In this document: in pieces, positions 38,550 through 49,155 of the stretch
How the letters are laid out: each line of letters begins with the position of its first letter
Position numbering within the stretch: position 1 is the first letter of the stretch
Source of the DNA: Microcaldota archaeon
GTDB taxonomy: Archaea; Micrarchaeota; Micrarchaeia; Micrarchaeales; CABMGC01
Assembly: GCA_021792095.1 (NCBI GenBank)
Contig: JAJYVH010000001.1
Location: forward strand, 573,324 to 637,323
DNA length: 64,000 nt
Direction: 5' to 3'
The notes under the pieces: generated by a model
What the model was told of the DNA's origin: nothing
The model's input: the letters and a program-made list of their open reading frames with translations, nothing else
Database searches by the model: none
Position numbers and translations under genes: made by a program

Positions 38550-40584
38550 ATATGGCTATGCTGCTTCCCTGGCTGTCGTTGGCTGAGTATACCTGTTTGA
38601 AATTTCCGTTGCCGGAGAGCGCGCTCACGTTCGCGCTCACGCAGCCCCAGGCGCCCGTCTGCGTTATATTCTCTGCAACAAAGTAGCTTATGTTGTACTC
38701 GTTGGCGAGCGAACAGCTCGGGTTGGAGAAGAAGCCGTCTATCTGGCCGCTGACCACATTCGGATCAGCGCCCTTGTTGAATATGCCCACGTTGTAGCTG
38801 TACGTGTATATGTCCAGCAGCGTGTCCCTCCCTGCTATCGTCGATACGAAATCGTAAGTGTAGGTGTAGCAGTTAGACTGGAACACGGAATGCGCAGGCG
38901 TATTGTTTATGATCCACGCGCTCGCGTTGAGCTCCAGCGGAGTGGCAACAGTGTAGCTGCCGTTGAATATAAGATAGTCTGCAGCAAACCCGCTGAATGT
39001 TGCCAGTATGAATAGCAGGACTGCAAGCGCCTTGAACGGCACCCCCTTCCAGCCCTTCCTGAATACGAAGAGCTTGTAGAGAAGCAGCATCGCAGCGAGG
39101 GAGAGGAACATGACGAAGTATATGGTCGTCTTGTTGTTGTCGCCGTCGCTAGGCTGCAGCCTGTAGATGTTGACGATGAGGAACGAGATGACCGATGGCA
39201 GGAACGCTATCAGCCCGCGCCTCCTGAAGTATACCAACCCTATTATGCCCAGGGGCAGCAGTATGCCTATGCTTTCGAGCCAGAAGAGCGCATGCGCGAC
39301 CAGTATGTTTGTTATGCTCGGTATCTGGGGCCACCAGTAGCTCTGCTGCAGTATGGAGCCTATGAAATTTGACTCCAGGTGCTGGGAGAACATGTAGAGC
39401 AGCAGCGGCGCAGCCACGATGGCAGTGACGGCCCCATACACGATCCAGGGCTTGAGCCTCTCGGCCAGCCAGCCGTGCCTCTTCTCCACAGCAGAACGCC
39501 TGCGCACCAGCGAGTATGCGAGGAGCACGACAGAGAACAGGAAGACGAAGACCAGCGAGAACGGGTGTATGAGCGGCATCAGGCCAGCCATAAGGCCCAG
39601 GAACGCCATCGTGCCCAGCTGCCTCCTGCTGGGCCTGCCCTCCATCCGCCTGCCTTCCAGGAAGAGCACGTAGAGCGTAGCCAGTATCACCAGCGCGTAC
39701 GGGAAGCCCAGCAGGTAGTCGTGCTGTATTATGAAGTTGCTCACGAAAGGATCGGAGAAGTTGAAGAATGGGTACGTGATGAGTCCGAACCAGTTCTGGT
39801 CCAGGTTCGCTATGGTCTGCTGAGTGACGCCGTATATAGGCACATGGAAGTAGCCTATTATCAGGAAGTTGAAGCCGAGGCTGAAGAACAGGAACATGAA
39901 TACTGCGGCTGCCGACACCTTGTAGTTCTTGCCGATCAGCGTGAAGAAGAGTATGAGCATCGCTGTGAACGCAAACCACAGTGCGTAGTCGCTCGCGTTG
40001 AACGCTGCTGCTATGTTGAAGCCGTTGTAGAGCAGCATGGCTGAGTAGAAGTCGGATATGAACGGGAACACGTTGGTCGCGTTGTACGAGTACAGGTACC
40101 TGGGCGGGAAGCCGGAGTATATGAGCGAGTTGCCTTGGCCAAGGTGGAAGAGCAGGTCGCCGCCGTAGTTGAAGCTTGCGATCACGCTTCCGGTGCTGCT
40201 CGTGCTGATGCCGTGCGACTGCAGGAATATCAGGAAGGCGGCTATCAGTATTATCGCTATGTACATGCCCCTGTTATTGTTTCCCTCAGCGGCGAGGTCC
40301 CTGGGGCTGAACACTTTCCAGTTGCCGTTATGCCTGAGCATGAGGTATGAGAGCGCGAGCTCGATCGCAGCGGCGATGACCATAAGCCAGCCCGAGAAGC
40401 TGCTGTTCATCGCTTCCAGCGCGAGCACCATGTATGTGGAGAAGGCGAAGCCCACGGGTATGCCTGCGGCTAGACGGAACACCTTGAGGCCGAGAAGGTC
40501 GCCTATGAAGCGCTCCACCGCTGCCACTCCGAAGAGCACGCTCACTGCGTAGAACGCTACGCCGAGCGCAAGGGACTGCAGCAT
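38527..40584 (-). CDS. Large polytopic membrane protein, possibly GT-C-like
   Basis: 685 aa with ~13 hydrophobic segments and a ~150 aa extracytoplasmic C-terminus; convergent overlap with the GT2 gene. Confidence 0.65.
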   Translation of the reverse strand: MLQSLALGVAFYAVSVLFGVAAVERFIGDLLGLKVFRLAAGIPVGFAFSTYMVLALEAMNSSFSGWLMVIAAAIELALSYLMLRHNGNWKVFSPRDLAAEGNNNRGMYIAIILIAAFLIFLQSHGISTSSTGSVIASFNYGGDLLFHLGQGNSLIYSGFPPRYLYSYNATNVFPFISDFYSAMLLYNGFNIAAAFNASDYALWFAFTAMLILFFTLIGKNYKVSAAAVFMFLFFSLGFNFLIIGYFHVPIYGVTQQTIANLDQNWFGLITYPFFNFSDPFVSNFIIQHDYLLGFPYALVILATLYVLFLEGRRMEGRPSRRQLGTMAFLGLMAGLMPLIHPFSLVFVFLFSVVLLAYSLVRRRSAVEKRHGWLAERLKPWIVYGAVTAIVAAPLLLYMFSQHLESNFIGSILQQSYWWPQIPSITNILVAHALFWLESIGILLPLGIIGLVYFRRRGLIAFLPSVISFLIVNIYRLQPSDGDNNKTTIYFVMFLSLAAMLLLYKLFVFRKGWKGVPFKALAVLLFILATFSGFAADYLIFNGSYTVATPLELNASAWIINNTPAHSVFQSNCYTYTYDFVSTIAGRDTLLDIYTYSYNVGIFNKGADPNVVSGQIDGFFSNPSCSLANEYNISYFVAENITQTGAWGCVSANVSALSGNGNFKQVYSANDSQGSSIAIFKSLCRG

Positions 40585-40786
40585 CTATGCACACCTACGC
40601 AGTAGCTTAGTAATCAACTCATTTAAACCGTTGCGGGCGCGAGGCCTGCGCTGCTGCGGCAGTTTGGCAGCGCCGTTCCGGGTAGGCCTACAGAAAGCTT
40701 TAAATATCTTGTCCTACTCAAATAATCCTGCTTGTTTTAGGAAGGTTTAAAAGCTTAATCAATATTTTTGCGATTAAAGTAAATCG

Positions 40787-41911
40787 GTGAGAAGCTTGGT
40801 AAAGGCAAAGAAGAAGAGTTCGATTAGGGCTAAGCCCAGGCATGCAAAAGCGCACGCGAGCGCAAGGAAGAATGTCCGCGCCGCTCCCTTAAGGCCGCTC
40901 GATTTCGGCGAAGGCGCCGGGAGTCCCATGGCGCAGCTAATTCACTCAGTACCGGAGCTGCAGCCTGCCGTGGTGCACGGGGAGGGGGGCCCGAAGGCGT
41001 CTGAGGGCATAAGGCGCTGCCCAAGCTGCAACAGCACTGACGTCATATTCGACAGCGAGAGGGGCGAGTACGTCTGCAATAACTGCGGCCTGGTCATAGA
41101 GGAGAATGTCACGGACGTGGGCCCGGAGTGGCGCGCATTCGATGCGGACCAGAGGAACGCCAGGGCGCGCACAGGCGCCCCGATCAAGTACATAAAGCCC
41201 AACAAGGGCCTCGTTACCGAAATAGACATGTACAACAAGGACATCAGGGGGGCTAAGCTGCCCAGCAAGCGCCAGGCGCAACTCTACAGGATAAGGAAGT
41301 GGCACAAGCGCGCTAGCATAGCGAGCTCCAGCGAGAGGAACTACCTCGTGGCGCTTCCAGAGCTCAACAGGGTGGCCAGCTACCTCGGCCTGCCGGAGAA
41401 CGTGCGGGAGAGCGCAGCGCTGCTCTACAGGCAGTGCGTGAAGAACAACCTCATAAGGGGCAGGCCCATAGAGACTGTTGTCAACGCCGCCCTGTACGCC
41501 ACATGCAGACAGGCGGGGATGCCAAGGACGCTTGACGAGATATCGCAGATATCGGGCGTGCCCAAGAAGGAGATAGGGAGGACGTACAGGGTTGTAACGC
41601 ACGAGCTCAGCCTTCGCATACCGCTTACTGATCCTGTCAGCTACGTGCCGAGGTATGTGGCCGCGCTGAAGCTCAGCGGGGAGGCGCAGGAGAAGGCGGT
41701 GCAGCTGCTCAAGCAGGCCATGAAGAAGGGGCTTGTCAGCGGCAGGAGCCCAACCGGCGTTTCCGCGGCTGCGGTGTATATAGCCAGCGCGCTCGTAGGC
41801 GAGCGCAGGACGCAGAAGGAAGTCGCCGAGGTGGCGGGGGTCACCGAAGTGACCATAAGGAACAGGTACAGGGAGCTGAAGAAGGAGCTCGACATAGACG
41901 TCAACCTCTGA
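40787..41911 (+). CDS. tfb: Transcription initiation factor B (TFB) with N-terminal basic extension
   Basis: Zn ribbon CPSCNSTDVIFDSERGEYVCNNCGLVI, GPEWRAFDADQ, two cyclin repeats. Confidence 0.96.
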   Translation: MRSLVKAKKKSSIRAKPRHAKAHASARKNVRAAPLRPLDFGEGAGSPMAQLIHSVPELQPAVVHGEGGPKASEGIRRCPSCNSTDVIFDSERGEYVCNNCGLVIEENVTDVGPEWRAFDADQRNARARTGAPIKYIKPNKGLVTEIDMYNKDIRGAKLPSKRQAQLYRIRKWHKRASIASSSERNYLVALPELNRVASYLGLPENVRESAALLYRQCVKNNLIRGRPIETVVNAALYATCRQAGMPRTLDEISQISGVPKKEIGRTYRVVTHELSLRIPLTDPVSYVPRYVAALKLSGEAQEKAVQLLKQAMKKGLVSGRSPTGVSAAAVYIASALVGERRTQKEVAEVAGVTEVTIRNRYRELKKELDIDVNL

Positions 41912-41915
41912 CCCG

Positions 41916-42335
41916 GTGGTATGCTTGCGTAGCGCATTCGCAGCAGCGTTGCTCGTGTTTGCCATGATTGGCGTTGCGGGAGCGGCGCAGGTGGCCACTG
42001 CAAATGCGTCTTACGCAAACCGCACGCTGCAGCAGGCAGAGACTGTCCTGGCGCAGGTGAACGAAAGCGGCTACCTGGTCTTCTACCCGAACCTCACCAA
42101 AGCGTACGCTGACCTGTCAAAGGCGCAGCAGCTTTACAACACGTCGCCGCAAGGCTCGCTGTTCTACTCGCAGCGCGCGATCTCAGAGGCAGAGGCGCAG
42201 TACCAGAGCATGAGCTCCTACAGGCTCTACTCTGCGCTTGTGATGGGGGCGGCTACGCTCGTGTTCATCTTCCTGCTGCTCCGGCTGTTCACCCCAGCAA
42301 AGGGACGCCGGGCCGGTGCTAAGCCGCGCGGGTAG
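41916..42335 (+). CDS. Small secreted/membrane protein of unknown function
   Basis: Signal-like N-terminus, helical ectodomain, C-terminal TM ALVMGAATLVFIFLLLRLF. Confidence 0.65.
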   Translation: MVCLRSAFAAALLVFAMIGVAGAAQVATANASYANRTLQQAETVLAQVNESGYLVFYPNLTKAYADLSKAQQLYNTSPQGSLFYSQRAISEAEAQYQSMSSYRLYSALVMGAATLVFIFLLLRLFTPAKGRRAGAKPRG

Positions 42336-42344
42336 CCGTGCAGG

Positions 42345-42959
42345 TCACACCTTTATGCTCACGGACTTCTGCCCGTGTATCGCCTTCGCTATCTGTATGT
42401 CGCGTCTTGCGTCGTCCAACCGCCCGAGGTCTACGTACGTCTTGGCCCTGCCCAACCTTGCGCCAAGCTCCTCGTTCGCGTTCAACTGTTCGTTGTACGC
42501 CCAGAGCTTCTTGTGCCTGGTGTACGTTATCTGCTCGCACACGCTCTCCAGCGAGGCAGCGTCGCTCTCCACTATCGACCTGTCCGCTTCCCTTAGCAGC
42601 GAGTCCTCGAGCGAGCCGAGCGCCCTGATCCTCACCTTGTAGAAAGCGCTGTTCTCATCCAGTGCGCCGCTGCCGGGCCGCGTATCAATGAGCCGCATGC
42701 TTATGAAATCGCAGAGCTTTACCGCCTTCCTGTACTCCTGCATGTCGTAAAGCCGCTTGGCCACTCTGATTGCGTACCCGACACGCTCCTCCGGTTTCAT
42801 CCCGAACACTGCCCGCTCGAAGACTTCAAGGCCCTGAGCCAGGTACCCATCGCCGTCATTATCGAAGGGTATAAGACGTATGACCTTGTTCCATTCTGCT
42901 TCGTCCCCCGTGCCCTCAGGATCGTTTTTTTCCGTATCCCCACCCCCAACGAAATACAT
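42345..42959 (-). CDS. Hypothetical helical-repeat protein
   Basis: 204 aa, predominantly helical (VGYAIRVAKRLYDMQEYRKAVKLCDFI). Confidence 0.65.
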   Translation of the reverse strand: MYFVGGGDTEKNDPEGTGDEAEWNKVIRLIPFDNDGDGYLAQGLEVFERAVFGMKPEERVGYAIRVAKRLYDMQEYRKAVKLCDFISMRLIDTRPGSGALDENSAFYKVRIRALGSLEDSLLREADRSIVESDAASLESVCEQITYTRHKKLWAYNEQLNANEELGARLGRAKTYVDLGRLDDARRDIQIAKAIHGQKSVSIKV

Positions 42960-43078
42960 TATGCATTTCTTGATATTTAAGCATTCACTTTCTTGGCGTC
43001 TGCCAGCGCCGCGCCAGAGCCTGCAGTGCGCAGCAACGCATAAAAGGGTTGCAAGGGAAAGGGCGGTAGGCGAGGCGT

Positions 43079-44422
43079 GTGCTGTCCGTTGGCGTCGTGT
43101 TCATTTTCATAGCTGGCATAGCGTTCGTCGGCTTCGTGATAAACGCTCTCTTCGACAGGTTCAGGGTCACAAGCATACTGCCCCTGATGCTCATAGGCCT
43201 GCTTCTCGGCCCTGTGCTCAAGCTCATAAACACCACGGCGCAGAGCACGATAGTGCAGCTGGCGCCTTACGTTGCCGCAGTAGCGATATCGTTCGTGATT
43301 TTCGATGTCAGCATCAACATAAAATTCAAGAGTCTCGGAGCCGTGCTGTCCAAGGCCACGCAGTTCACGTTGCTTGTGCAGGTGACGATGGGGCTAATGA
43401 TGGCCATAATCGTGCACCTGGCCTTCGGATGGAGCGCGCTGATATCGCTCATCTTCGGTTTTGCTGCATCTGGCCCGAGCAGCATAATAACGCCCACGTT
43501 CATACGCAGGCTCGGCATAGGCGAAAAGGTGAAGACCACGCTCACGTATGAGAGCGTCTTCAGCGACATTCTCCAGCTTGTGGTGCCTTTGACCCTGCTC
43601 GGAATATTCCCGAGCGCTGGCGCCTCGCTCTCGCTGGGCGCGCTCGGAGCGGAGGTGTTCACTGTGCTCGTGGGGGCCGTGCTGCTCGGTGGCGCATCCG
43701 CCTTCTTCTGGCTCTATGTGCTGAACAGGTTCGGCGACTACTCGCGCGGCTACAGCTGGATGCTCACCATAACGATGATAATAGCCACGTACGGCATATC
43801 GCAGCAGCTGGGGCTGAGCAGCACCATCGCAGTATTCGTATTCGGCCTCATATTCGCGAACGTGGGCTTCGCCCCCGCGCCGGAACTGCAGAAGAGCGAC
43901 GACGCGGTAGGACTGTTTGTAAGCAGGCACTTCGCCATAAAGCAGGATGTTGAGCATACTGTCGCATACCAGAAGGAAGTGGTGTTCTTCGTAAGCACCT
44001 TCTTCTTCGTGTACATAGGCCTTATCTTCAACATATACGCGCTCACGTACTTTGCAGTGGCCGTGGCTCTCCTCATGGTGCTGCTGATGCTGCCCGTGAG
44101 GGGCGCCTTCATCCCCATGCTCCGCAGCATGTTTGCCAAGGACGAGGAGGGGCGCAGAACAGAGAAATCGCTAGTCTTCTTCAACGTGCCCAGGGGCCTG
44201 TCCCCTGTGATAATAGGGTCTGTGCTCGCCGGCTACGGCTTCGTTGTCACGGGCTTCACCGACCTCATATTCCTGGTGGTGCTCCTTACCAACATAGCCT
44301 TCAGCGTGGGCATAATGTATACCTACAGGCCATCGGCAGTTAAAAGCGCTGGTGACTCCGGAAAGGGGCAAAAGCAGCAGCCGCAGCGCAGCGAGAGAAA
44401 TGGAGCCAAGGAAAACGCTTAG
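43079..44422 (+). CDS. Monovalent cation:proton antiporter (CPA2/Kef-type membrane domain)
   Basis: ~12 TM segments; ILPLMLIGLLLGPVLKLI, FGFAASGPSSIITPTFIRRLG, GLSSTIAVFVFGLIFANVGF. Confidence 0.85.
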   Translation: MLSVGVVFIFIAGIAFVGFVINALFDRFRVTSILPLMLIGLLLGPVLKLINTTAQSTIVQLAPYVAAVAISFVIFDVSINIKFKSLGAVLSKATQFTLLVQVTMGLMMAIIVHLAFGWSALISLIFGFAASGPSSIITPTFIRRLGIGEKVKTTLTYESVFSDILQLVVPLTLLGIFPSAGASLSLGALGAEVFTVLVGAVLLGGASAFFWLYVLNRFGDYSRGYSWMLTITMIIATYGISQQLGLSSTIAVFVFGLIFANVGFAPAPELQKSDDAVGLFVSRHFAIKQDVEHTVAYQKEVVFFVSTFFFVYIGLIFNIYALTYFAVAVALLMVLLMLPVRGAFIPMLRSMFAKDEEGRRTEKSLVFFNVPRGLSPVIIGSVLAGYGFVVTGFTDLIFLVVLLTNIAFSVGIMYTYRPSAVKSAGDSGKGQKQQPQRSERNGAKENA

Positions 44423-44793
44423 CCGGCCAGCCTGTAGACTTCGCTGCCCTTAGTCACCGGCACGCTGACCTTTACGCCTACGTCGTCGCCTGCGCCCGCA
44501 GAGCCTACGTCCTTCCTGTCTATCTGCATGCTGCTTATTTGCTGCCTCAGCGTGTACTCTCCATTCTCTATCTCCACGGTGTCGCCTACGTTGAGCCTGT
44601 CGCTGAGCTTTATCGCCGCCACGCTTATGTTCTTGAAGAAATCTTCAACCACGCCTACCGGGACGCGCGTCGCCTGCCTGCTGCCGACGTCTGTCGCGGC
44701 CTTCCTGCGTTCCATGGCATCGAGCGCCTCCATCGCGCTGTCAAGGTCCTGCTTCCTCTCTTTTCTCAAGCAACCACAATTATCATGCTGCAT
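44419..44793 (-). CDS. EF-Tu domain 2-like (translation factor-like) protein
   Basis: VPVGVVEDFFKNISVAAIKLSDRLNVGDTVEIENGEYTLRQQISSMQID. Confidence 0.7.
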   Translation of the reverse strand: MQHDNCGCLRKERKQDLDSAMEALDAMERRKAATDVGSRQATRVPVGVVEDFFKNISVAAIKLSDRLNVGDTVEIENGEYTLRQQISSMQIDRKDVGSAGAGDDVGVKVSVPVTKGSEVYRLAG

Positions 44794-45111
44794 GCTGGAT
44801 TAAATAATTGCTTGCGCAACATAGTGTCTGGTGATACGGTGCAAGAGGGGAGCATTGAGGAAAAGGTAAAGGATCTGAGCAGGGCGAGGCAGAGCCTGAT
44901 AGAGGAGATACAGGCGATGATGTGGTATGACGAGCGCGTAGCCGCAACGAAGGACAAGGGGCTAGCTGACGTGATGGCGCACAACAGAGACGACGAGAAG
45001 GAGCACGCGAGCCTGCTGCTGGCGTGGCTTAGGCGTAATGACGCGCCGCTGGACAAGGAACTCAAGGAGATACTGTTCAGCAAGAAGGAGCTTAAGGAGC
45101 TCTGGGACTGA
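44790..45111 (+). CDS. Encapsulated-ferritin-like (EncFtn) protein
   Basis: LIEEIQAMMWYDERVAATKDKGLADVMAHNRDDEKEHASLLLAWLRRNDAPLDKELKEILF closely resembles EncFtn (EELEAVDWYDQRVDAS...AHNRDEEKEHAAMTLEWLRRND). Confidence 0.82.
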
Positions 45112-45148
45112 TGCCGGAGTAGGGCCAAATGAAGCTGTGCGAGCAGGC

Positions 45149-45691
45149 CTATCTGCGCGGCCCGAACTTCTCCAGTGTTGCCTGCTTCTGTGCCGCGCTA
45201 TCTGCCGATCCCGCTTTGGTTTCGGAAAGCGCCTCTTTCAGCAGCGCAGGCACTTCTGCCTTTTGAAAACGGAACGTCACTGCGATGGCTCCGGCCATGT
45301 CAAAATTTTCCTCACTGGCAGATTTCTTGAACATTTCCTTCGCTGCAGGCAGCAGGGAATCCAGGGGAACATCATTATCCACAGCTGCTGTAATCACCGA
45401 GTGCATGCTTCCGCCGTTTTTCATGAGCGACTCTATGCCCCGTCTTGCTGAGTTCCTCAGCTCTTCAGCCTCTTTCGAGAGCGGGTGCTGTTTGCCCACT
45501 GCCTTAAGCGTCTCTCTTGCATCGTCCAGGCATCCGTTGGCGAGATCCGATTCGATTTTACCAGGCAGCCCTGACTTCATATTTTCGCTTTTCTTTATTG
45601 TTTCTGCGATTTTCTTTATGTCAGTCGAAGCTTCGGTTGCAGCATTGTAGCGCTCGTTCCTTTCGTTTGTTTTTGCGATGTTGTTATTCAT
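45149..45691 (-). CDS. Hypothetical helical protein
   Basis: 180 aa ORF with normal codon usage and no antisense competitor. Confidence 0.6.
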   Translation of the reverse strand: MNNNIAKTNERNERYNAATEASTDIKKIAETIKKSENMKSGLPGKIESDLANGCLDDARETLKAVGKQHPLSKEAEELRNSARRGIESLMKNGGSMHSVITAAVDNDVPLDSLLPAAKEMFKKSASEENFDMAGAIAVTFRFQKAEVPALLKEALSETKAGSADSAAQKQATLEKFGPRR

Positions 45692-45916
45692 ATAGGCACC
45701 ATGTATCCGATGCGGTTTCCTGGTATTTAAACATTATTCACGATAACGCGGTAGTCAGGGTTGGTCGGGCAAGAAAAACAGAGATGTTCCTGGGATTCGA
45801 AAACAGCCACTTTCAAGCCAATTTATTTAAGGGCAGGTGCAAATGTTATGCTGCGCACGGCTGCAAAAAAGAGAAACGACTGAGGATGTTCCTGCACAGT
45901 GTCGATGGTGATTTTT

Positions 45917-46969
45917 ATGAAGGTCTATGAGATGCCTGAAGAGATTGAAACGCTCTCCGACGTTGCGGAATTCGTGGGCTCTAACCTTCTCAGCTACGGG
46001 ATAGATACTAGAAACATAAGGATCGTGGCCTACACTGGCGAAACCAGTGACGCGACCCGCTGGGATACTGGCGTGATACCCATAGACGTGCATGACATAG
46101 GGAAACGGCTTAGGGAGAAGGAGAAGGACGAAGACTACTACGCGCTTTTTGCATACTCGCTTGCAGTCAGGCTCTCAAAAGCAGTGGCCCACAAGCTGAT
46201 TGCGGGCGGTAAGCCCGCCGTTTACCGTGGCGATATGGCGCACTGCGCCGTTGAGTGGTTCAAGCACACACTCTTTCCTGAAGTGGGCAGCTGGGCGTTC
46301 CCGTATCCCGGTTCAAGAACGGGTAGGCTCAGAGCTGTAGCAGACGACCTGCCCGAAGCCATAGACACGGCACTTGTGGCCGCCGTGACGACCGCGGCGC
46401 TGGTACCCGGGCTCCAGCAGACGGAATTCATGCGCTATGTCGTTAACGAAGTCAGGTACAAGGGCGGGATGAGCTTCGATAGCATGCTTTCGATGTTTGG
46501 CGAAGAGATGAGGCGTTCGTTTGCTCCACTGATCCGCAACAGCTCGCCCGAAGAGGTGATTGATGAAGTATTAAGGTCTGCGAACCGGAAGGTAGAGGCT
46601 GCTAACGAGCGAATATCTGACGAGTACCCGATACGCATGCGCGAATTTTTGATGGAAGCGCTCAAGACGTCGGGCGCCAATCCTGTCGCATTCTGGCGGG
46701 ACCTGGCGGAGCGCGCGGCTGTCACGAGCGAGGAGTCCACAGCGGGCGTATATTATGTTTCAGGTGCGTTGGCTGCAGTAGTGCCGAACTCGTTCGGCAG
46801 CACCAGCGAGGGGCTGCGCGAGATGCTCAGGAATCCTAAGCTTACCGAGTACAAGGCGATCACTGACGGGAGGGTGTTGGATACTGTGGCAGTGCTGGCG
46901 CACTCGCTGAAGACGCTGCCTGTCACGCATCACGTGGACCTGCCCAACAGGAATAGGGAGAAGGTTTAG
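45917..46969 (+). CDS. Hypothetical protein (~350 aa)
   Basis: MKVYEMPEEIETLSDVAEFVGSNLL...; start at the second or third Met probable. Confidence 0.65.
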   Translation: MKVYEMPEEIETLSDVAEFVGSNLLSYGIDTRNIRIVAYTGETSDATRWDTGVIPIDVHDIGKRLREKEKDEDYYALFAYSLAVRLSKAVAHKLIAGGKPAVYRGDMAHCAVEWFKHTLFPEVGSWAFPYPGSRTGRLRAVADDLPEAIDTALVAAVTTAALVPGLQQTEFMRYVVNEVRYKGGMSFDSMLSMFGEEMRRSFAPLIRNSSPEEVIDEVLRSANRKVEAANERISDEYPIRMREFLMEALKTSGANPVAFWRDLAERAAVTSEESTAGVYYVSGALAAVVPNSFGSTSEGLREMLRNPKLTEYKAITDGRVLDTVAVLAHSLKTLPVTHHVDLPNRNREKV

Positions 46970-47018
46970 GGTAAACTCTGCAGGCCTCGATGGTAAGCAT
47001 GATATTCGATTTTCGCAA

Positions 47019-47426
47019 ATGTTTTTGGAAATCGAAGCGCACAAGGCGAGAAAATTGAGTGGTGATTCGAAAGCGCTGGACCGCAAAGTGAGCGCTACCT
47101 TTACATACTTCGATGGCGCACTGGAGCTGCTGGGAAGCGCCTACTTTTCAAATAGACGCGATGAATTCATGGACGAGCTAACAAAGGACGCTTTTCCAGC
47201 GCTGGATATCAAGTCAAATCTCCAGAGAAGATATCGTCCCTACTTCGGGTTCGTGATATTCGAGACCGCTCACATAGATCGCAAGGACAGTCAGGCATTC
47301 AAGGCGTTCAAAGTTGACGATAACGAATTCCAGACCCAAAGAATCAAGGATGTTGCTGATTATGTGTTCCACTTAAGGACTGATGACAACAAAATACTTT
47401 ATCTCATAAGAGTAAAGAGAGACTGA
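47019..47426 (+). CDS. Hypothetical protein
   Basis: 135 aa ORF in an AT-richer segment. Confidence 0.5.
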   Translation: MFLEIEAHKARKLSGDSKALDRKVSATFTYFDGALELLGSAYFSNRRDEFMDELTKDAFPALDIKSNLQRRYRPYFGFVIFETAHIDRKDSQAFKAFKVDDNEFQTQRIKDVADYVFHLRTDDNKILYLIRVKRD

Positions 47427-47911
47427 ACAATAAGGTGTTGGCATTTCTAAAAACCTCTTTCCATTTTCATTTTGCTGAAAACACGCACACTGTGTTTGGT
47501 TCCTATCGCATTTTCATGTTTCTGGTGCAATAATACAATCTTCTAAAAGCTTGCGTGCCAGATTTATGGAAAACAGGGCCTGTGGGCCACGCAAGCTGCA
47601 TTAAGAGGCGAAAGAGATCTAACTGAAGCATCTTTCCTCGTGCGTTGATTTTTCTTCTATAAACATGGAAATGCTCTTCTGTATATCATTTGCATGGGCT
47701 TTTTCCTGGCATGTTGCAAAGATGCCTCGGAGAAGCCTCCGACGACAAAAGTTGCACGTATTTGGGCGCAGGTCGACAAATGTATTTCGTATGATAAAGA
47801 ATAGGGGTTAGGTGATGCGTGCGCAGGCAGAAACGTAGTGCAAACTGTATCTTTCTAACATCATATGAGCAATTCTCATTCAATGTTAGCATCACAGCAT
47901 GCAGCTGCTAT

Positions 47912-48526
47912 CTAGACCTCAGAAAGGTATGTTTTGTTTGCATGACTTTCAAGTGTAGGAGGCAGTATGAAGTACCCTGAGTTGTTTAAGGCTAGGCCTA
48001 GGGTGTGCTCTACTGAAATGTGCGCCAGATCGTAGTCGCTTTTCTCTTTTAATTCTACAATTATAGGTTGCAGATGCATGTATACGCCCCCGTCATTCCG
48101 CATGGGGTACAGAGTAAGGACACTGCCGTTCTGCGTCTCGGTGAACGAGCCGTAGTGCTCTGTCCTTACGGGCTTGAATCTAATGCCTGACCCCACTGGC
48201 ACGATGCTGGGGTCGTCTTTCCCAGATGTGTTTATCGAGGCACCACTTATGTGTATAGTGAAGCCTGTCGCATACGCAGCGATATTGTCATTTTCACTCT
48301 CATAATAGGCATAGTCTATCTCCTGTGCCCTTACCACGGACTTGAAATCAACGTAGTTTACCAGCTCCTTTTTTGTTTTTGTGGTTAGCCTTACTGCACC
48401 ATTTGTGTCATCCGTCCTCTTGCAGTCCAATATTATGGTCGCTGTTCCGTTTTTTACCATCTCGTATATCTTGTGGCTCTCCACCTTCCAACTTCCAACA
48501 GTCCACTGCATGGATTCATCGATCAC
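47912..48526 (-). CDS. Hypothetical protein
   Basis: 204 aa ORF; no recognised domain. Confidence 0.55.
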   Translation of the reverse strand: MIDESMQWTVGSWKVESHKIYEMVKNGTATIILDCKRTDDTNGAVRLTTKTKKELVNYVDFKSVVRAQEIDYAYYESENDNIAAYATGFTIHISGASINTSGKDDPSIVPVGSGIRFKPVRTEHYGSFTETQNGSVLTLYPMRNDGGVYMHLQPIIVELKEKSDYDLAHISVEHTLGLALNNSGYFILPPTLESHANKTYLSEV

Positions 48527-48762
48527 TGCATCGTGACGCTTCGTCAGCGGTGCTTTATAAGCATTTCTGGGGTTTGTTGAATTGCACAGCTGTTCCTACC
48601 TTAGGCATCAGGTGCACTTGCTGCTGCCTATGCACAGCAGATCGTTGACAGTCATGCTATCATAATCTCCCTTCCTTACCAGGATTAACATGCCTTTTCT
48701 TCGAATCGCACGGTTTCGCGTGGCGAACCAATGCTGCCCTTAATTAAATACAAGGTAGACCG

Positions 48763-49155
48763 TCACCTGTGTCTTATGTAGAGAGCAACAATCACTATGG
48801 CTATGAATGTTGCTAAAGCATAAATCCAGCTATAAGGAATCACTGGCACACTTCCATAAGGTAATGGATTCTCAATGCTTTCTTTAACTCCATTACAGGA
48901 ATAGGTAAAGAAAGTCTCATTAAAAGCAATCAAAGGACAACTTACCAAATAAGTGTTGCTTACGTACGGTATCATGTCTCCGCTCCAGCCATACCAGACA
49001 ATCGAGCCGTTGCTTTTAGAGACTACCGCCAATGCTGGAACAGTATTGGAATAGAGTCCGCCGTTATTCCCTAAAAAGATAAAATATATCAAAAGAGCCA
49101 CTAAAATAACTAGAATGACTTTGTAAATGACCTTATTGCCTGCCCTTCCTTTCAT
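48763..49155 (-). CDS. Small bitopic membrane protein
   Basis: 130 aa; TM helices at both ends flanking an extracytoplasmic loop with two Cys. Confidence 0.6.
   Translation of the reverse strand: MKGRAGNKVIYKVILVILVALLIYFIFLGNNGGLYSNTVPALAVVSKSNGSIVWYGWSGDMIPYVSNTYLVSCPLIAFNETFFTYSCNGVKESIENPLPYGSVPVIPYSWIYALATFIAIVIVALYIRHR

Noticed and set aside
45917-46969. Encapsulin shell near the EncFtn-like gene
   Set aside because: The translation does not resemble the HK97-fold encapsulin sequence pattern.
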